Shown: one piece after another, positions 40,407 to 49,197 of the stretch
Position numbering within the stretch: position 1 is the stretch's first letter
Layout of the letters: every line of letters begins with the position of its first letter
Assembly: GCF_014257025.1 (NCBI RefSeq)
Contig: NZ_JACMSF010000014.1
Span: 96,719 to 160,718 of the forward strand
Reading direction: 5' to 3'
Origin: Streptomyces cupreus
GTDB taxonomy: Bacteria; Actinomycetota; Actinomycetes; Streptomycetales; Streptomycetaceae
Length of the DNA: 64,000 bases
Program-made: the position numbers and the translations under genes
The notes under the pieces: model-generated
Databases searched by the model: none
What the model saw: the letters and a program-made list of their open reading frames with translations, nothing else
What the model was told of the DNA's origin: nothing

Positions 40407-41897
40407 GTGAGCGGCAACAGCGGAAGCGACACGAGCGCCGCAAGCGCGACGCACGCTGACAAGCGCCCGAACGAGCTGCTCACGTCCTGGTTCGTGCGCA
40501 GCGGCTGGTCGAAGGGCGAACTCGCCCGCCAAGTCAACCGCCGAGCCCGCCAGTTGGGCGCCAACCACATCTCCACCGACACCTCCCGGGTGCGCCGCTG
40601 GCTGGACGGCGAGAACCCGCGCGAACCGATCCCACGGATCCTGTCCGAGCTGTTCTCCGAGCGGTTCGGCTGTGTCGTCTCCGTCGAGGACATCGGCCTG
40701 CGCGCCGCCCGCCAGGCACCGTCGGTGTCCGGAGTCGACCTGCCCTGGACGGGCCCGCAGACCCTTGCCCTGCTCAGCGAGTTCTCGCGCAGCGACCTGA
40801 TGCTGGCGCGGCGCGGCTTCCTCGGGACCTCGCTGGCCCTGTCCGCGGGCCCGTCCCTCATCGAGCCCATGCAGCGCTGGCTCGTCCCCTCCCCGACCGC
40901 CCCGCACAGCGAACCCGAGCCCCCCGCCCAGGCCCGCCGCGGCCGGCTCTCCAAGCCCGAGCTGGAGCTGCTGGAGTCCACCACCGTGATGTTCCGGCAG
41001 TGGGACGCCCAGTGCGGCGGCGGCCTGCGCCGCAAGGCGGTCGTAGGACAGCTGCACGAGGTGACCGACCTCCTCCAGGAACCCCAGCCCGAGTCCACCA
41101 CCCGCAAGCTGTTCAAGGTCGCCGCCGAGCTCGCCGAGCTGGCCGGGTGGATGTCGTACGACGTCGGACTCCAGCCCACCGCGCAGAAATACTTCGTACT
41201 AGCCCTGCACGCCGCCAAGGAGGCCGGCGAGCGGCCCCTCGGCTCGTACATCCTCTCCAGCATGAGCCGCCAGATGATCCACCTCGGCCGGCCCGACGAT
41301 GCCCTGGAACTGGTCCACCTCGCCCAGTACGGCAGCCGCGACTGCGCGAGCCCGCGCACCCAGTCGATGCTGTATGCGATGGAGGCCCGCGCCTACGCCA
41401 ACATGGGCCAGCCCGGCAAGTGCAAGCGGGCCGTGCGGATGGCTGAGGACACCTTCGGCGAGGCCGGGGAATGGGACGAGCCCGATCCCGACTGGATCCG
41501 CTTCTTCTCCGAGGCCGAGCTGTACGGCGAGAACTCCCACTCCTACCGCGACCTCGCCTACGTCGCGGGCCGCAGCCCGACCTACGCCTCACTCGCCGAG
41601 CCGCTGATGCAGCGGGCCGTGGACCTGTTCGCCAAGGACTCCGAACACCAGCGGTCCTACGCGCTCAATCTCATCGGCATGGCCACCGTGCATCTCCTCC
41701 AGCGCGAGCCCGAGCGGAGCGCGCAGTACGCCACCGACGCCATGACGGTCGCCAAGAAGGTGCGTTCCGAGCGCGTCAACACTCGTATCCGAAAGACCGT
41801 CGACACGGCCGTACGCGATTTCGGTGATCTGCACGAGGTCGTGGACCTCACCGACCGGCTCGCCGTCGAGCTGCCCGAGACCGCCGAAGCGGTCTGA
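40407..41897 (+). CDS. nsdA: Developmental negative regulator NsdA
   Basis: A 496-residue Streptomyces-specific regulator from GTG 40407. Disruption in S. coelicolor accelerates sporulation and raises antibiotic output (established). Residues about 20-90 hold a divergent helix-turn-helix-like region (RSGWSKGELARQVNRRARQLG, STDTSRVRRWLDGENPR). A short hydrophobic segment follows (RRGFLGTSLALSAGPSLIEP). The second half consists of TPR-like helical repeats (LFKVAAELAELAGWMSYD, YALNLIGMATVHLLQ). The identification rests on sequence and on its position between the Prim-Pol gene and amtB. Confidence 0.94.
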   Translation: MSGNSGSDTSAASATHADKRPNELLTSWFVRSGWSKGELARQVNRRARQLGANHISTDTSRVRRWLDGENPREPIPRILSELFSERFGCVVSVEDIGLRAARQAPSVSGVDLPWTGPQTLALLSEFSRSDLMLARRGFLGTSLALSAGPSLIEPMQRWLVPSPTAPHSEPEPPAQARRGRLSKPELELLESTTVMFRQWDAQCGGGLRRKAVVGQLHEVTDLLQEPQPESTTRKLFKVAAELAELAGWMSYDVGLQPTAQKYFVLALHAAKEAGERPLGSYILSSMSRQMIHLGRPDDALELVHLAQYGSRDCASPRTQSMLYAMEARAYANMGQPGKCKRAVRMAEDTFGEAGEWDEPDPDWIRFFSEAELYGENSHSYRDLAYVAGRSPTYASLAEPLMQRAVDLFAKDSEHQRSYALNLIGMATVHLLQREPERSAQYATDAMTVAKKVRSERVNTRIRKTVDTAVRDFGDLHEVVDLTDRLAVELPETAEAV

Positions 41898-42223
41898 ACA
41901 CCCCGCGCCACCGCTTGAGCCCCGGCCGCGGCCGGCCCTCCCGAACTGCCCGACTCGGCTCCCCCATGCCAGGTCATCGGAAGGCCGCCCGCGGCCGGTC
42001 CATGCCTTCATTCGAAGGTTGCGCCACGATAACGATCGAGGCGGCCGTAATCCGGCAGTTCATCGACGCGTAACACCCAGAGCGCCTTCGTCACGGCGGC
42101 GAAACAACGAGGGGCTTCCACCGAAACCGCGCTGCGCCAATCTCATGGCGCATAACCGGCCCACCCCTCAATCCGCTCAGGCTTCGCCCGCACGGGGCCG
42201 TACCAAACGACGAGGAGACGCCG
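41898..42223 (+). promoter_or_regulatory. 326-base amtB control region with a candidate GlnR box
   Basis: GTCAC-GGCGGC-GAAAC at 42090-42105 fits the GlnR half-pair consensus (gTnAC, six bases, GaAAC), and GTAAC lies 20 bases upstream at 42070. GlnR activates amtB-glnK-glnD under nitrogen limitation in Streptomyces. TTCATTCGAAGG at 42007-42018 matches a motif upstream of nsdA. The rest shows no gene. Confidence 0.55.
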
Positions 42224-43564
42224 ATGGCACCAGCCATCACGCTTGCCGCAGAGACGGAGCTCTCTGCCGCCAACACAGGTTTCATGCTCATCTGCTCCGC
42301 CCTGGTGATGCTCATGACACCGGGCCTGGCCTTCTTCTACGGAGGCATGGTCCGCGTCAAAAGCACCCTGAACATGCTGATGATGAGCTTTATCAGCCTG
42401 GGGATCGTCACCATCCTGTGGGTGCTCTTCGGATTCTCCCTCGCCTTCGGTGACTCCCAGGGCGGGATCATCGGCTGGACGTCCGACTACGTCGGGCTCA
42501 ATGGCGTCGGCAACGCCGAGCTGTGGGACATCTACAACATCCCCATCTATGTGTTCGCCGTCTTCCAGCTGATGTTCGCGATCATCACCCCCGCCCTGAT
42601 AAGCGGTGCCCTCGCGGACCGCGTGAAGTTCAGCGCCTGGGCGCTGTTCATCACCCTGTGGGTCGTCATCGTGTACTTCCCGGTCGCCCACTGGGTCTGG
42701 GCGCCGAGCGGCGGCTGGGCCTTCGACCTGGGCGTCATCGACTTCGCCGGTGGTACGGCCGTCCACATCAACGCCGGTGCCGCGGCCCTCGGCGTGATCC
42801 TGGTCATCGGCAAGCGCGTCGGCTTCAAGAAGGACCCGATGCGCCCGCACAGCCTCCCGCTGGTCATGCTCGGCGCGGGCCTGCTGTGGTTCGGCTGGTT
42901 CGGCTTCAACGCCGGCTCGTGGCTCGGCAACGACGACGGTGTCGGCGCGCTGATGTTCGTCAACACCCAGGTCGCCACCGCCGCCGCCATGCTCGCCTGG
43001 CTCATCTACGAGAAGATCCGCCACGGCGCGTTCACCACGCTGGGCGCCGCCTCCGGCGCGGTCGCCGGTCTGGTCGCCATCACCCCGTCGGGTGGTGCGG
43101 TCTCCCCGCTCGGCGCCATCGCGGTCGGCGCCATCGCCGGTGTGCTGTGCGCCATGGCGGTCGGCCTGAAGTACAAGTTCGGCTACGACGACTCGCTCGA
43201 CGTCGTCGGCGTCCACCTGGTCGGCGGCATCGTCGGCTCCCTGCTCGTCGGCTTCTTCGCCAGCGGCAAGGGCCAGTCCGAGGTCGAGGGCCTCTTCTAC
43301 GGCGGCGGCCTGGAGCAGTTCTGGAAGCAGTGCGCCGGTGTCGGTGCCGTCCTGGCCTACTCCCTCGTCGTCTCCGCGATCCTCGCCTTCGCCCTCGACA
43401 AGACCATCGGTATGCGGGTCTCCGAGGACGACGAGGTGGCGGGCATCGACCAGGCCGAGCACGCCGAGACCGCATACGACTTCAGCGGTGCCGGCGGCGG
43501 TGCCGCCCGGACCGCCGCCGCGGCCCCGGTCGCCGACACTGCGAGCAAGAAGGTGGACGCATGA
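42224..43564 (+). CDS. amtB: Ammonium transporter
   Basis: A 446-residue channel-type ammonium transporter with 11 predicted membrane segments. The Amt signature PGLAFFYGGMVRVKSTLNML is in the first segment. FAGGTAVHINAGAAAL and VVGVHLVGGIVGSL contain the twin pore histidines. There is a cytoplasmic C-terminal tail (GMRVSEDDEVAGIDQAEHAE) that normally docks PII, followed by an Ala-rich end. The stop overlaps the glnK start (ATGA). First gene of the nitrogen operon. Confidence 0.97.
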   Translation: MAPAITLAAETELSAANTGFMLICSALVMLMTPGLAFFYGGMVRVKSTLNMLMMSFISLGIVTILWVLFGFSLAFGDSQGGIIGWTSDYVGLNGVGNAELWDIYNIPIYVFAVFQLMFAIITPALISGALADRVKFSAWALFITLWVVIVYFPVAHWVWAPSGGWAFDLGVIDFAGGTAVHINAGAAALGVILVIGKRVGFKKDPMRPHSLPLVMLGAGLLWFGWFGFNAGSWLGNDDGVGALMFVNTQVATAAAMLAWLIYEKIRHGAFTTLGAASGAVAGLVAITPSGGAVSPLGAIAVGAIAGVLCAMAVGLKYKFGYDDSLDVVGVHLVGGIVGSLLVGFFASGKGQSEVEGLFYGGGLEQFWKQCAGVGAVLAYSLVVSAILAFALDKTIGMRVSEDDEVAGIDQAEHAETAYDFSGAGGGAARTAAAAPVADTASKKVDA

Positions 43565-43899
43565 AGCTCATCACCGCAGTCGTCAAGCCCCACCGGCTCG
43601 ACGAGATCAAGGAAGCCCTCCAGGCCTTCGGAGTCCACGGGCTGACGGTCACCGAAGCCAGCGGCTACGGTCGTCAGCGGGGCCACACCGAGGTCTACCG
43701 CGGTGCCGAGTACACCGTCGACCTGGTCCCGAAGATCCGCATCGAGGTCCTCGCCGAGGACGACGACGCCGAGCAGCTGATCGATGTCATCGTCAAGGCG
43801 GCCCGCACCGGCAAGATCGGTGACGGAAAGGTCTGGTCCCTGCCGGTCGAGACGGCCGTACGGGTCCGCACCGGCGAGCGCGGACCGGACGCGCTCTAA
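43561..43899 (+). CDS. glnK: Nitrogen regulatory protein PII (GlnK)
   Basis: A 112-residue PII trimer subunit that senses ATP/ADP and 2-oxoglutarate. The T-loop is RQRGHTEVYRGAEYTVDLVPK with Y51, which is adenylylated (not uridylylated) in Streptomyces. The B-loop is TGKIGDGKVW. It is coupled to amtB by a 4-base overlap and followed by glnD after 29 bases, as in the conserved actinobacterial operon. Confidence 0.98.
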   Translation: MKLITAVVKPHRLDEIKEALQAFGVHGLTVTEASGYGRQRGHTEVYRGAEYTVDLVPKIRIEVLAEDDDAEQLIDVIVKAARTGKIGDGKVWSLPVETAVRVRTGERGPDAL

Positions 43900-43928
43900 A
43901 CGGCAGAAGTAAAGACAGGAGTCGCTGG

Positions 43929-46379
43929 GTGACGAGTACGGACGTGCGGAAAGAAGCAGATGACTCGGGACCCAGCGGCTACGCGGCGGCCCGGCTGCGC
44001 CTCCTCACCGAGGGGGCGCGGTCCGGGCCGCCGCGCCGTACCGCCCTCGCGGAGCTCACCGACGACTGGCTCACCGGCCTGTTCGCCGCCGGAGCCGAGG
44101 GCATGCGCGGGGTCTCCCTGGTGGCCGTCGGCGGCTACGGCCGTGGCGAGCTGTCCCCACGCAGCGACCTCGATCTGCTCCTGCTGCACGACGGCTCCGA
44201 CGCGGACGCCGTCGCCGCCCTGGCCGACCGGATCTGGTACCCCGTCTGGGACCTCGGCCTCGCCCTCGACCACTCGGTACGCACGCCCGGCGAGGCCCGT
44301 AAGACCGCCGGGGAGGACCTCAAGGTCCAGCTCGGCCTGCTGGACGCCCGGCACATCGCCGGCGACCTCGGCCTGACCGCGGGACTGCGGACCGCCGTCC
44401 TCGCCGACTGGCGCAACCAGGCGCCCAAGCGCCTGCCCGAACTCCAGGAACTGACCGCCGAACGCGCCGAGCGCCAGGGCGAGTTGCAGTACCTCCTGGA
44501 ACCCGACCTCAAGGAAGCCCGCGGCGGCCTGAGGGACGCGACCATCCTGCGTGCCGTCGCCGCCTCCTGGCTGGCCGACGCCCCCCGCGAGGGCCTCGAC
44601 GACGCCCGGCGCCGGCTGCTCGACGTACGCGACGCCCTGCATCTGGCCACGGGCCGCGCGACCGACCGGCTCGCACTCCAGGAACAGGACCAGGTCGCCG
44701 CCGAGCTGGGACTCCTCGACGCCGACACCCTGCTGCGGCAGGTGTACGAGGCGGCGCGGGTCATTTCGTACGCCAGTGATGTCACCTGGCGTGAAGTGGG
44801 GCGCGTACTGCGGTCGCGCGCCGTGCGGCCCCGGCTGCGCGCCATGCTCGGCGGCGGCAAGCCGGTGACGGAACGGTCGCCGCTGGCCGAAGGCGTCGTG
44901 GAACAGGACGGCGAGGTGGTGCTCGCCCGCGCCGCACGCCCCGAACGCGACCCCGTGCTCCCCTTGCGCGCCGCGGCCGCCGCCGCACAGGCCGGACTCC
45001 CGCTCTCCCTGCACGCCGTACGGCGCCTGGCCGCCACCACCCGCCCGCTGCCCACACCCTGGCCCGCCGAGGCCCGCGAACAGCTCGTGACCCTGCTCGG
45101 CTCCGGCCGTCCGACGATCGAGGTCTGGGAGGCGCTGGAGGCCGAAGGCCTGATCACCCGCCTGCTGCCCGACTGGGAGCGGGTCCGCTGCCGCCCCCAG
45201 CGCAACGCCGTGCACATCTGGACCGTCGACCGGCACCTCATCGAGACCGCCGTCCGCGCCTCCGAGTTCACCCGCCGAGTCCACCGCCCCGACCTGCTGC
45301 TCGTCGCCGCGCTGCTGCACGACATCGGCAAGGGCTGGCCCGGCGACCACTCGGTGGCCGGCGAGATCATCGCGCGCGATGTCGCGGCCCGGATCGGCTT
45401 CGACCGCGAGGACGTCGCCGTACTCGCCGCCCTCGTACGCCATCATCTGCTGCTCGTCGACACCGCCACCCGGCGCGACCTGGAGGACCCGGCCACGGTC
45501 CGCTCGGTCGCCGAGGCGGTCGGCACCCAGTCCACGCTGGAGCTGCTGCACGCCCTGACCGAGGCGGACGCCCTGGCCACCGGCCCCGCCGCCTGGTCGT
45601 CCTGGCGCGGTTCGCTCGTCGCCGACCTGGTCAAACGCGTCGCCGCCGTGCTCGCCGGGGACGTGCCGGAGGAGCCGGAGGCCGCCGCGCCGACCGCCGA
45701 GCAGGAGCGGCTGGCCATCGAGGCCGTAGCGACCGGGAGCCCGGTGCTGGCCCTGCGCGCGCAGACCGAGCCGCCCGCGACGGAGGAGCAGCCCTCCGGC
45801 GACCCGGAACCGCTCGGCGTGGAGCTGCTGATCGCGGTCCCCGACCAGCCCGGCGTCCTCCCGGCCGTGTCCGGCGTCCTCGCCATGCACCGCCTGACCG
45901 TCCGCACCGCCGAACTGCGCGCCATGGACCTCCCCGACGGCGTCGACGGCACGGTCCTGCTGCTGAACTGGCGGGTCGCGGCGGAGTACGGCTCCCTGCC
46001 CCAGGCCGCCCGCCTGCGCGCGGACCTGGTACGCGCGCTGGACGGCTCCCTGGACATCGCGGGGCGGCTGGCGGAACGCGACGCGGCCTATCCCCGGCGC
46101 CGGGGCGTTGTCGCGCCTCCCGCGCGCGTGACGGTCCACCCGACCGCCTCCCGCCTCGCCACGGTGATCGAGGTACGGGCCCAGGATGCGCCGGGGCTGC
46201 TGTTCCGGATCGGACGGGCGCTGGAGGACGCGAGGGTAAGCGTCCGCAGCGCGCATGTGAGCACGCTGGGCGCGAACGCCGTGGACGCCTTCTACGTCAC
46301 CGGCCCCGAGGGAGCGCCCCTGCCGGGCGACGAGGCGGCCGGCGTGGCACGGAAACTGGAGGAGACGCTGCGGGCCTGA
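43929..46379 (+). CDS. glnD: PII nucleotidyltransferase GlnD
   Basis: An 816-residue bifunctional enzyme that modifies and demodifies PII. The nucleotidyltransferase motif is VGGYGRGELSPRSDLDLLL (about residues 62-80). The HD hydrolase domain has ALLHDIGKGWPGDHS (about residue 460) and VRHHLLL. Two C-terminal ACT domains (ELLIAVPDQPGVLPAVSGVL; VIEVRAQDAPGLLFRIG) sense glutamine. In Streptomyces GlnD acts as an adenylyltransferase on GlnK Y51. GTG start. Confidence 0.97.
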   Translation: MTSTDVRKEADDSGPSGYAAARLRLLTEGARSGPPRRTALAELTDDWLTGLFAAGAEGMRGVSLVAVGGYGRGELSPRSDLDLLLLHDGSDADAVAALADRIWYPVWDLGLALDHSVRTPGEARKTAGEDLKVQLGLLDARHIAGDLGLTAGLRTAVLADWRNQAPKRLPELQELTAERAERQGELQYLLEPDLKEARGGLRDATILRAVAASWLADAPREGLDDARRRLLDVRDALHLATGRATDRLALQEQDQVAAELGLLDADTLLRQVYEAARVISYASDVTWREVGRVLRSRAVRPRLRAMLGGGKPVTERSPLAEGVVEQDGEVVLARAARPERDPVLPLRAAAAAAQAGLPLSLHAVRRLAATTRPLPTPWPAEAREQLVTLLGSGRPTIEVWEALEAEGLITRLLPDWERVRCRPQRNAVHIWTVDRHLIETAVRASEFTRRVHRPDLLLVAALLHDIGKGWPGDHSVAGEIIARDVAARIGFDREDVAVLAALVRHHLLLVDTATRRDLEDPATVRSVAEAVGTQSTLELLHALTEADALATGPAAWSSWRGSLVADLVKRVAAVLAGDVPEEPEAAAPTAEQERLAIEAVATGSPVLALRAQTEPPATEEQPSGDPEPLGVELLIAVPDQPGVLPAVSGVLAMHRLTVRTAELRAMDLPDGVDGTVLLLNWRVAAEYGSLPQAARLRADLVRALDGSLDIAGRLAERDAAYPRRRGVVAPPARVTVHPTASRLATVIEVRAQDAPGLLFRIGRALEDARVSVRSAHVSTLGANAVDAFYVTGPEGAPLPGDEAAGVARKLEETLRA

Positions 46380-46462
46380 CCGGGGGATCCCGGCCACTTG
46401 TGCCGCCGGGATACCCTGGAGGGCGATTCCCACAGCCACCGACCCCGAGGACCGCGAGCGCC

Positions 46463-48016
46463 GTGTTCGATACTCTCTCCGATCGCCTCTCAGCGACTTT
46501 CAAGAACCTGCGTGGCAAGGGACGGCTCTCCGAGGCGGACATCGACGCCACCGCGCGCGAGATCCGCATCGCGCTCCTCGAAGCCGATGTCGCGCTGCCG
46601 GTCGTCCGGACCTTCATCAAGAGCGTCAAGGAGCGCTCGCTCGGTGCCGAGGTTTCCAAGGCACTGAACCCGGCGCAGCAGGTCCTGAAGATCGTCAACG
46701 AGGAGCTCGTCACGATCCTCGGCGGCGAGACCCGCCGTCTCCGGTTCGCCAAGCAGCCGCCCACCGTCATCATGCTGGCGGGTCTCCAGGGTGCCGGTAA
46801 GACCACCCTCGCGGGCAAGCTCGGCCGGTGGCTGAAGGAGCAGGGTCACTCCCCGCTGCTGGTCGCCGCGGACCTCCAGCGCCCGAACGCCGTGAACCAG
46901 CTCAGTGTCGTCGCCGAGCGCGCCGGTATCGCCGTCTACGCCCCGGAGCCGGGCAACGGCGTCGGTGACCCGGTGAAGGTCGCCAAGGACTCCATCGACT
47001 TCGCGAAGTCCCGGGTCCACGACATCGTGATCGTCGACACCGCCGGCCGCCTGGGTATCGACCAGGAGATGATGCAGCAGGCCGCGGACATCCGGGACGC
47101 GGTCAGCCCCGACGAGATCCTCTTCGTCGTCGACGCGATGATCGGTCAGGACGCCGTCAACACCGCCGAGGCGTTCCGCGACGGCGTCGGCTTCGATGGC
47201 GTGGTGCTCTCCAAGCTCGACGGTGACGCCCGCGGTGGTGCCGCCCTGTCGATCCGGCAGATCACCGGCAAGCCGATCATGTTCGCGTCGAACGGCGAGA
47301 AGCTCGACGACTTCGACGCCTTCCACCCGGACCGGATGGCCTCCCGCATCCTCGACATGGGTGACCTGCTCACCCTGATCGAGCAGGCGGAGAAGACCTT
47401 CGACCAGGCCGAAGCCCAGAAGATGGCGGAGAAGCTGGCCTCCAAGAAGGGCCAGGACTTCACCCTCGACGACTTCCTGTCCCAGATGGAACAGGTCAGG
47501 AAGATGGGCTCGATCTCCAAGCTGCTCGGCATGCTGCCCGGCATGGGGCAGATCAAGGACCAGATCAACAACCTCGACGAGCGTGACGTCGACCGCACCG
47601 CCGCGATCATCAAGTCGATGACCCCGGCCGAGCGCCAGGAGCCGACGATCATCAACGGCTCGCGCCGCGCCCGTATCGCCAAGGGCTCCGGTGTCGAGGT
47701 CAGCGCGGTGAAGAACCTGGTCGAGCGGTTCTTCGAGGCTCGCAAGATGATGTCCCGCATGGCTCAGGGCGGCGGTATGCCGGGCATGCCGGGGGTGCCG
47801 GGCATGGGCGGCGGCCCCGGCCGTACGAAGAAGCAGCCGAAGAAGGCCAAGGGCAAGCAGCGCTCCGGCAACCCGATGAAGCGCAAGCAGCAGGAGCAGG
47901 AGGAGGCCGCCCGGCGCGCGGCGGCGGCTCAGGGCGGAGGCGCCTTCGGGCTGCCGGGCCAGCAGGCCGGCCAGGACTTCGAGCTGCCGGACGAGTTCAA
48001 GAAGTTCATGGGCTGA
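46463..48016 (+). CDS. ffh: Signal recognition particle GTPase Ffh
   Basis: A 517-residue SRP54 homologue from GTG 46463 (MFDTLSDRLSATFKNLRG). N and G domains: GLQGAGKTTLAGKLG (G1, about residue 108), DLQRPNAVNQL, DTAGRLGID (G3) and SKLDGDARGG (G4). The C-terminal M domain is rich in Met and Gly (MMSRMAQGGGMPGMPG), followed by a basic segment and an extended Gly/Gln tail. It binds 4.5S RNA and signal peptides. Hairpin terminator downstream. Confidence 0.97.
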   Translation: MFDTLSDRLSATFKNLRGKGRLSEADIDATAREIRIALLEADVALPVVRTFIKSVKERSLGAEVSKALNPAQQVLKIVNEELVTILGGETRRLRFAKQPPTVIMLAGLQGAGKTTLAGKLGRWLKEQGHSPLLVAADLQRPNAVNQLSVVAERAGIAVYAPEPGNGVGDPVKVAKDSIDFAKSRVHDIVIVDTAGRLGIDQEMMQQAADIRDAVSPDEILFVVDAMIGQDAVNTAEAFRDGVGFDGVVLSKLDGDARGGAALSIRQITGKPIMFASNGEKLDDFDAFHPDRMASRILDMGDLLTLIEQAEKTFDQAEAQKMAEKLASKKGQDFTLDDFLSQMEQVRKMGSISKLLGMLPGMGQIKDQINNLDERDVDRTAAIIKSMTPAERQEPTIINGSRRARIAKGSGVEVSAVKNLVERFFEARKMMSRMAQGGGMPGMPGVPGMGGGPGRTKKQPKKAKGKQRSGNPMKRKQQEQEEAARRAAAAQGGGAFGLPGQQAGQDFELPDEFKKFMG

Positions 48017-48034
48017 GACCCGGCTCTACGGCAT

Positions 48035-48066
48035 CGAGGGCGTCCCTGTCCGACGGGGCGCCCTCG
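48035..48066 (+). terminator. Terminator after ffh
   Basis: CGAGGGCG (48035-48042) pairs with CGCCCTCG (48059-48066), and additional G/C pairing inside the loop is possible. It lies 19 bases after the ffh stop and ahead of the convergent methyltransferase gene. Confidence 0.65.
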
Positions 48067-48141
48067 GCGTATGAGTGCTGGCCGGTCGCGTCCTCGGGGT
48101 CCGCGACCGCCTGAAGGAACTCCCTTACCCCGCCGGGGACT

Positions 48142-48999
48142 TCAGGGGACGCGGGCGATCAGGTACCGGAACACGTTCGGCATCCACACGGTCCCGTCCG
48201 GCCGTTGATACGGATGCAGCGCCTCCGTCAGTTCCTTGTCCACCTGCGCCGGGTCGGTCGCGGAGATCGCCGCGTCGAACAGCCCGGTCGACAGCAGCCC
48301 CCGTACGGCGCTTTCGACATCGGCGTAGCCGAAGGGGCACGCCACACGTCCGGAGCCGTCGGGGCGCAGGCCGGAGCGCTGGGCGACCTCCTCCAGGTCG
48401 TCGCGAAGGGCGGGGCGCCAACTGCCCGCGCTGCGCAGTGGATCGGCCAGTTTGGTGGCCACGCGCAGCACGGACGACGTGGTGCATCGCTCCGGCGGAC
48501 CCCAGCCGGCCAGCACCACGGGCGCCCCCCGTTCGGCGAGCGGCTTCGCCCCTTGAAGCAGTTCGCCTAGTCCCTCCGAGTCGCCCGCGAGGCACCCGAT
48601 GGGCTCGAAAGCGGTCACCAGGCTGTACGCGGGCGTCTCCGCGTCGGCCGCGTCCCTGGGAGAGCCGTCCATGAGCCGGGTGCCGGCACGCGCGCGTGCG
48701 CCCCATGGCTCGGGCAGCAGCCGCTGCCGGGCCAGGGTGAGCCGCTCGGGCGAGGAGGGTTCGACACCGGTGATCGCGGCCCCTCGGGTGGCCGCCATCA
48801 GCAGGGCGAGCCCGGAACCGCAGCCGAGGCCCAACAGCCGGGTGCCGGAGCCCACTTCGAGCCGTTCGTAGACGGCCTCGTAGAGCGGGACGAGCATCCG
48901 CTCCTGGATCTCGGACCAGTCACGCGCGCGTGCCCACAGGTCCACACGGGGCGTGGGTCCCGCGTGAGACAGGTGTTGCCGCACGAGCGTAGGTGTCAT
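48142..48999 (-). CDS. SAM-dependent methyltransferase-like protein
   Basis: A 285-residue class I methyltransferase fold. Motif I is LLGLGCGSGLALLMAATRG (about residues 55-73), followed by the acidic residue in GVEPSSPERL. ATG 48999. No signal peptide. The substrate cannot be read. It resembles the small-molecule methyltransferases of Streptomyces. It lies divergent to proS and convergent to ffh, in a stretch that looks accessory relative to the core gene order. Confidence 0.8.
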   Translation of the reverse strand: MTPTLVRQHLSHAGPTPRVDLWARARDWSEIQERMLVPLYEAVYERLEVGSGTRLLGLGCGSGLALLMAATRGAAITGVEPSSPERLTLARQRLLPEPWGARARAGTRLMDGSPRDAADAETPAYSLVTAFEPIGCLAGDSEGLGELLQGAKPLAERGAPVVLAGWGPPERCTTSSVLRVATKLADPLRSAGSWRPALRDDLEEVAQRSGLRPDGSGRVACPFGYADVESAVRGLLSTGLFDAAISATDPAQVDKELTEALHPYQRPDGTVWMPNVFRYLIARVP

Positions 49000-49197
49000 C
49001 GAAAGCGCCCCAATCCGCCGAGAGTTGCCGCTGTGCCCGTTTCCCTAGCCCCCGTGACGTGCGCTCGCTCTCCCCCCGTATGCCAGGTAACTCCGCGCTC
49101 GACCCGGCGTCCAGGGGTCGTCGGGCCCTGCTTGTGGCCGGGCCGTGCCTGTGGCGAGAATTCACATTCCGGCAACGTGGGCCCGTACCATCGCGCC

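Noticed and set aside
40106..40459. 117-codon open frame upstream of nsdA
   Set aside because: No RBS or family features; it runs into the nsdA start in another frame and lies in a likely control region.
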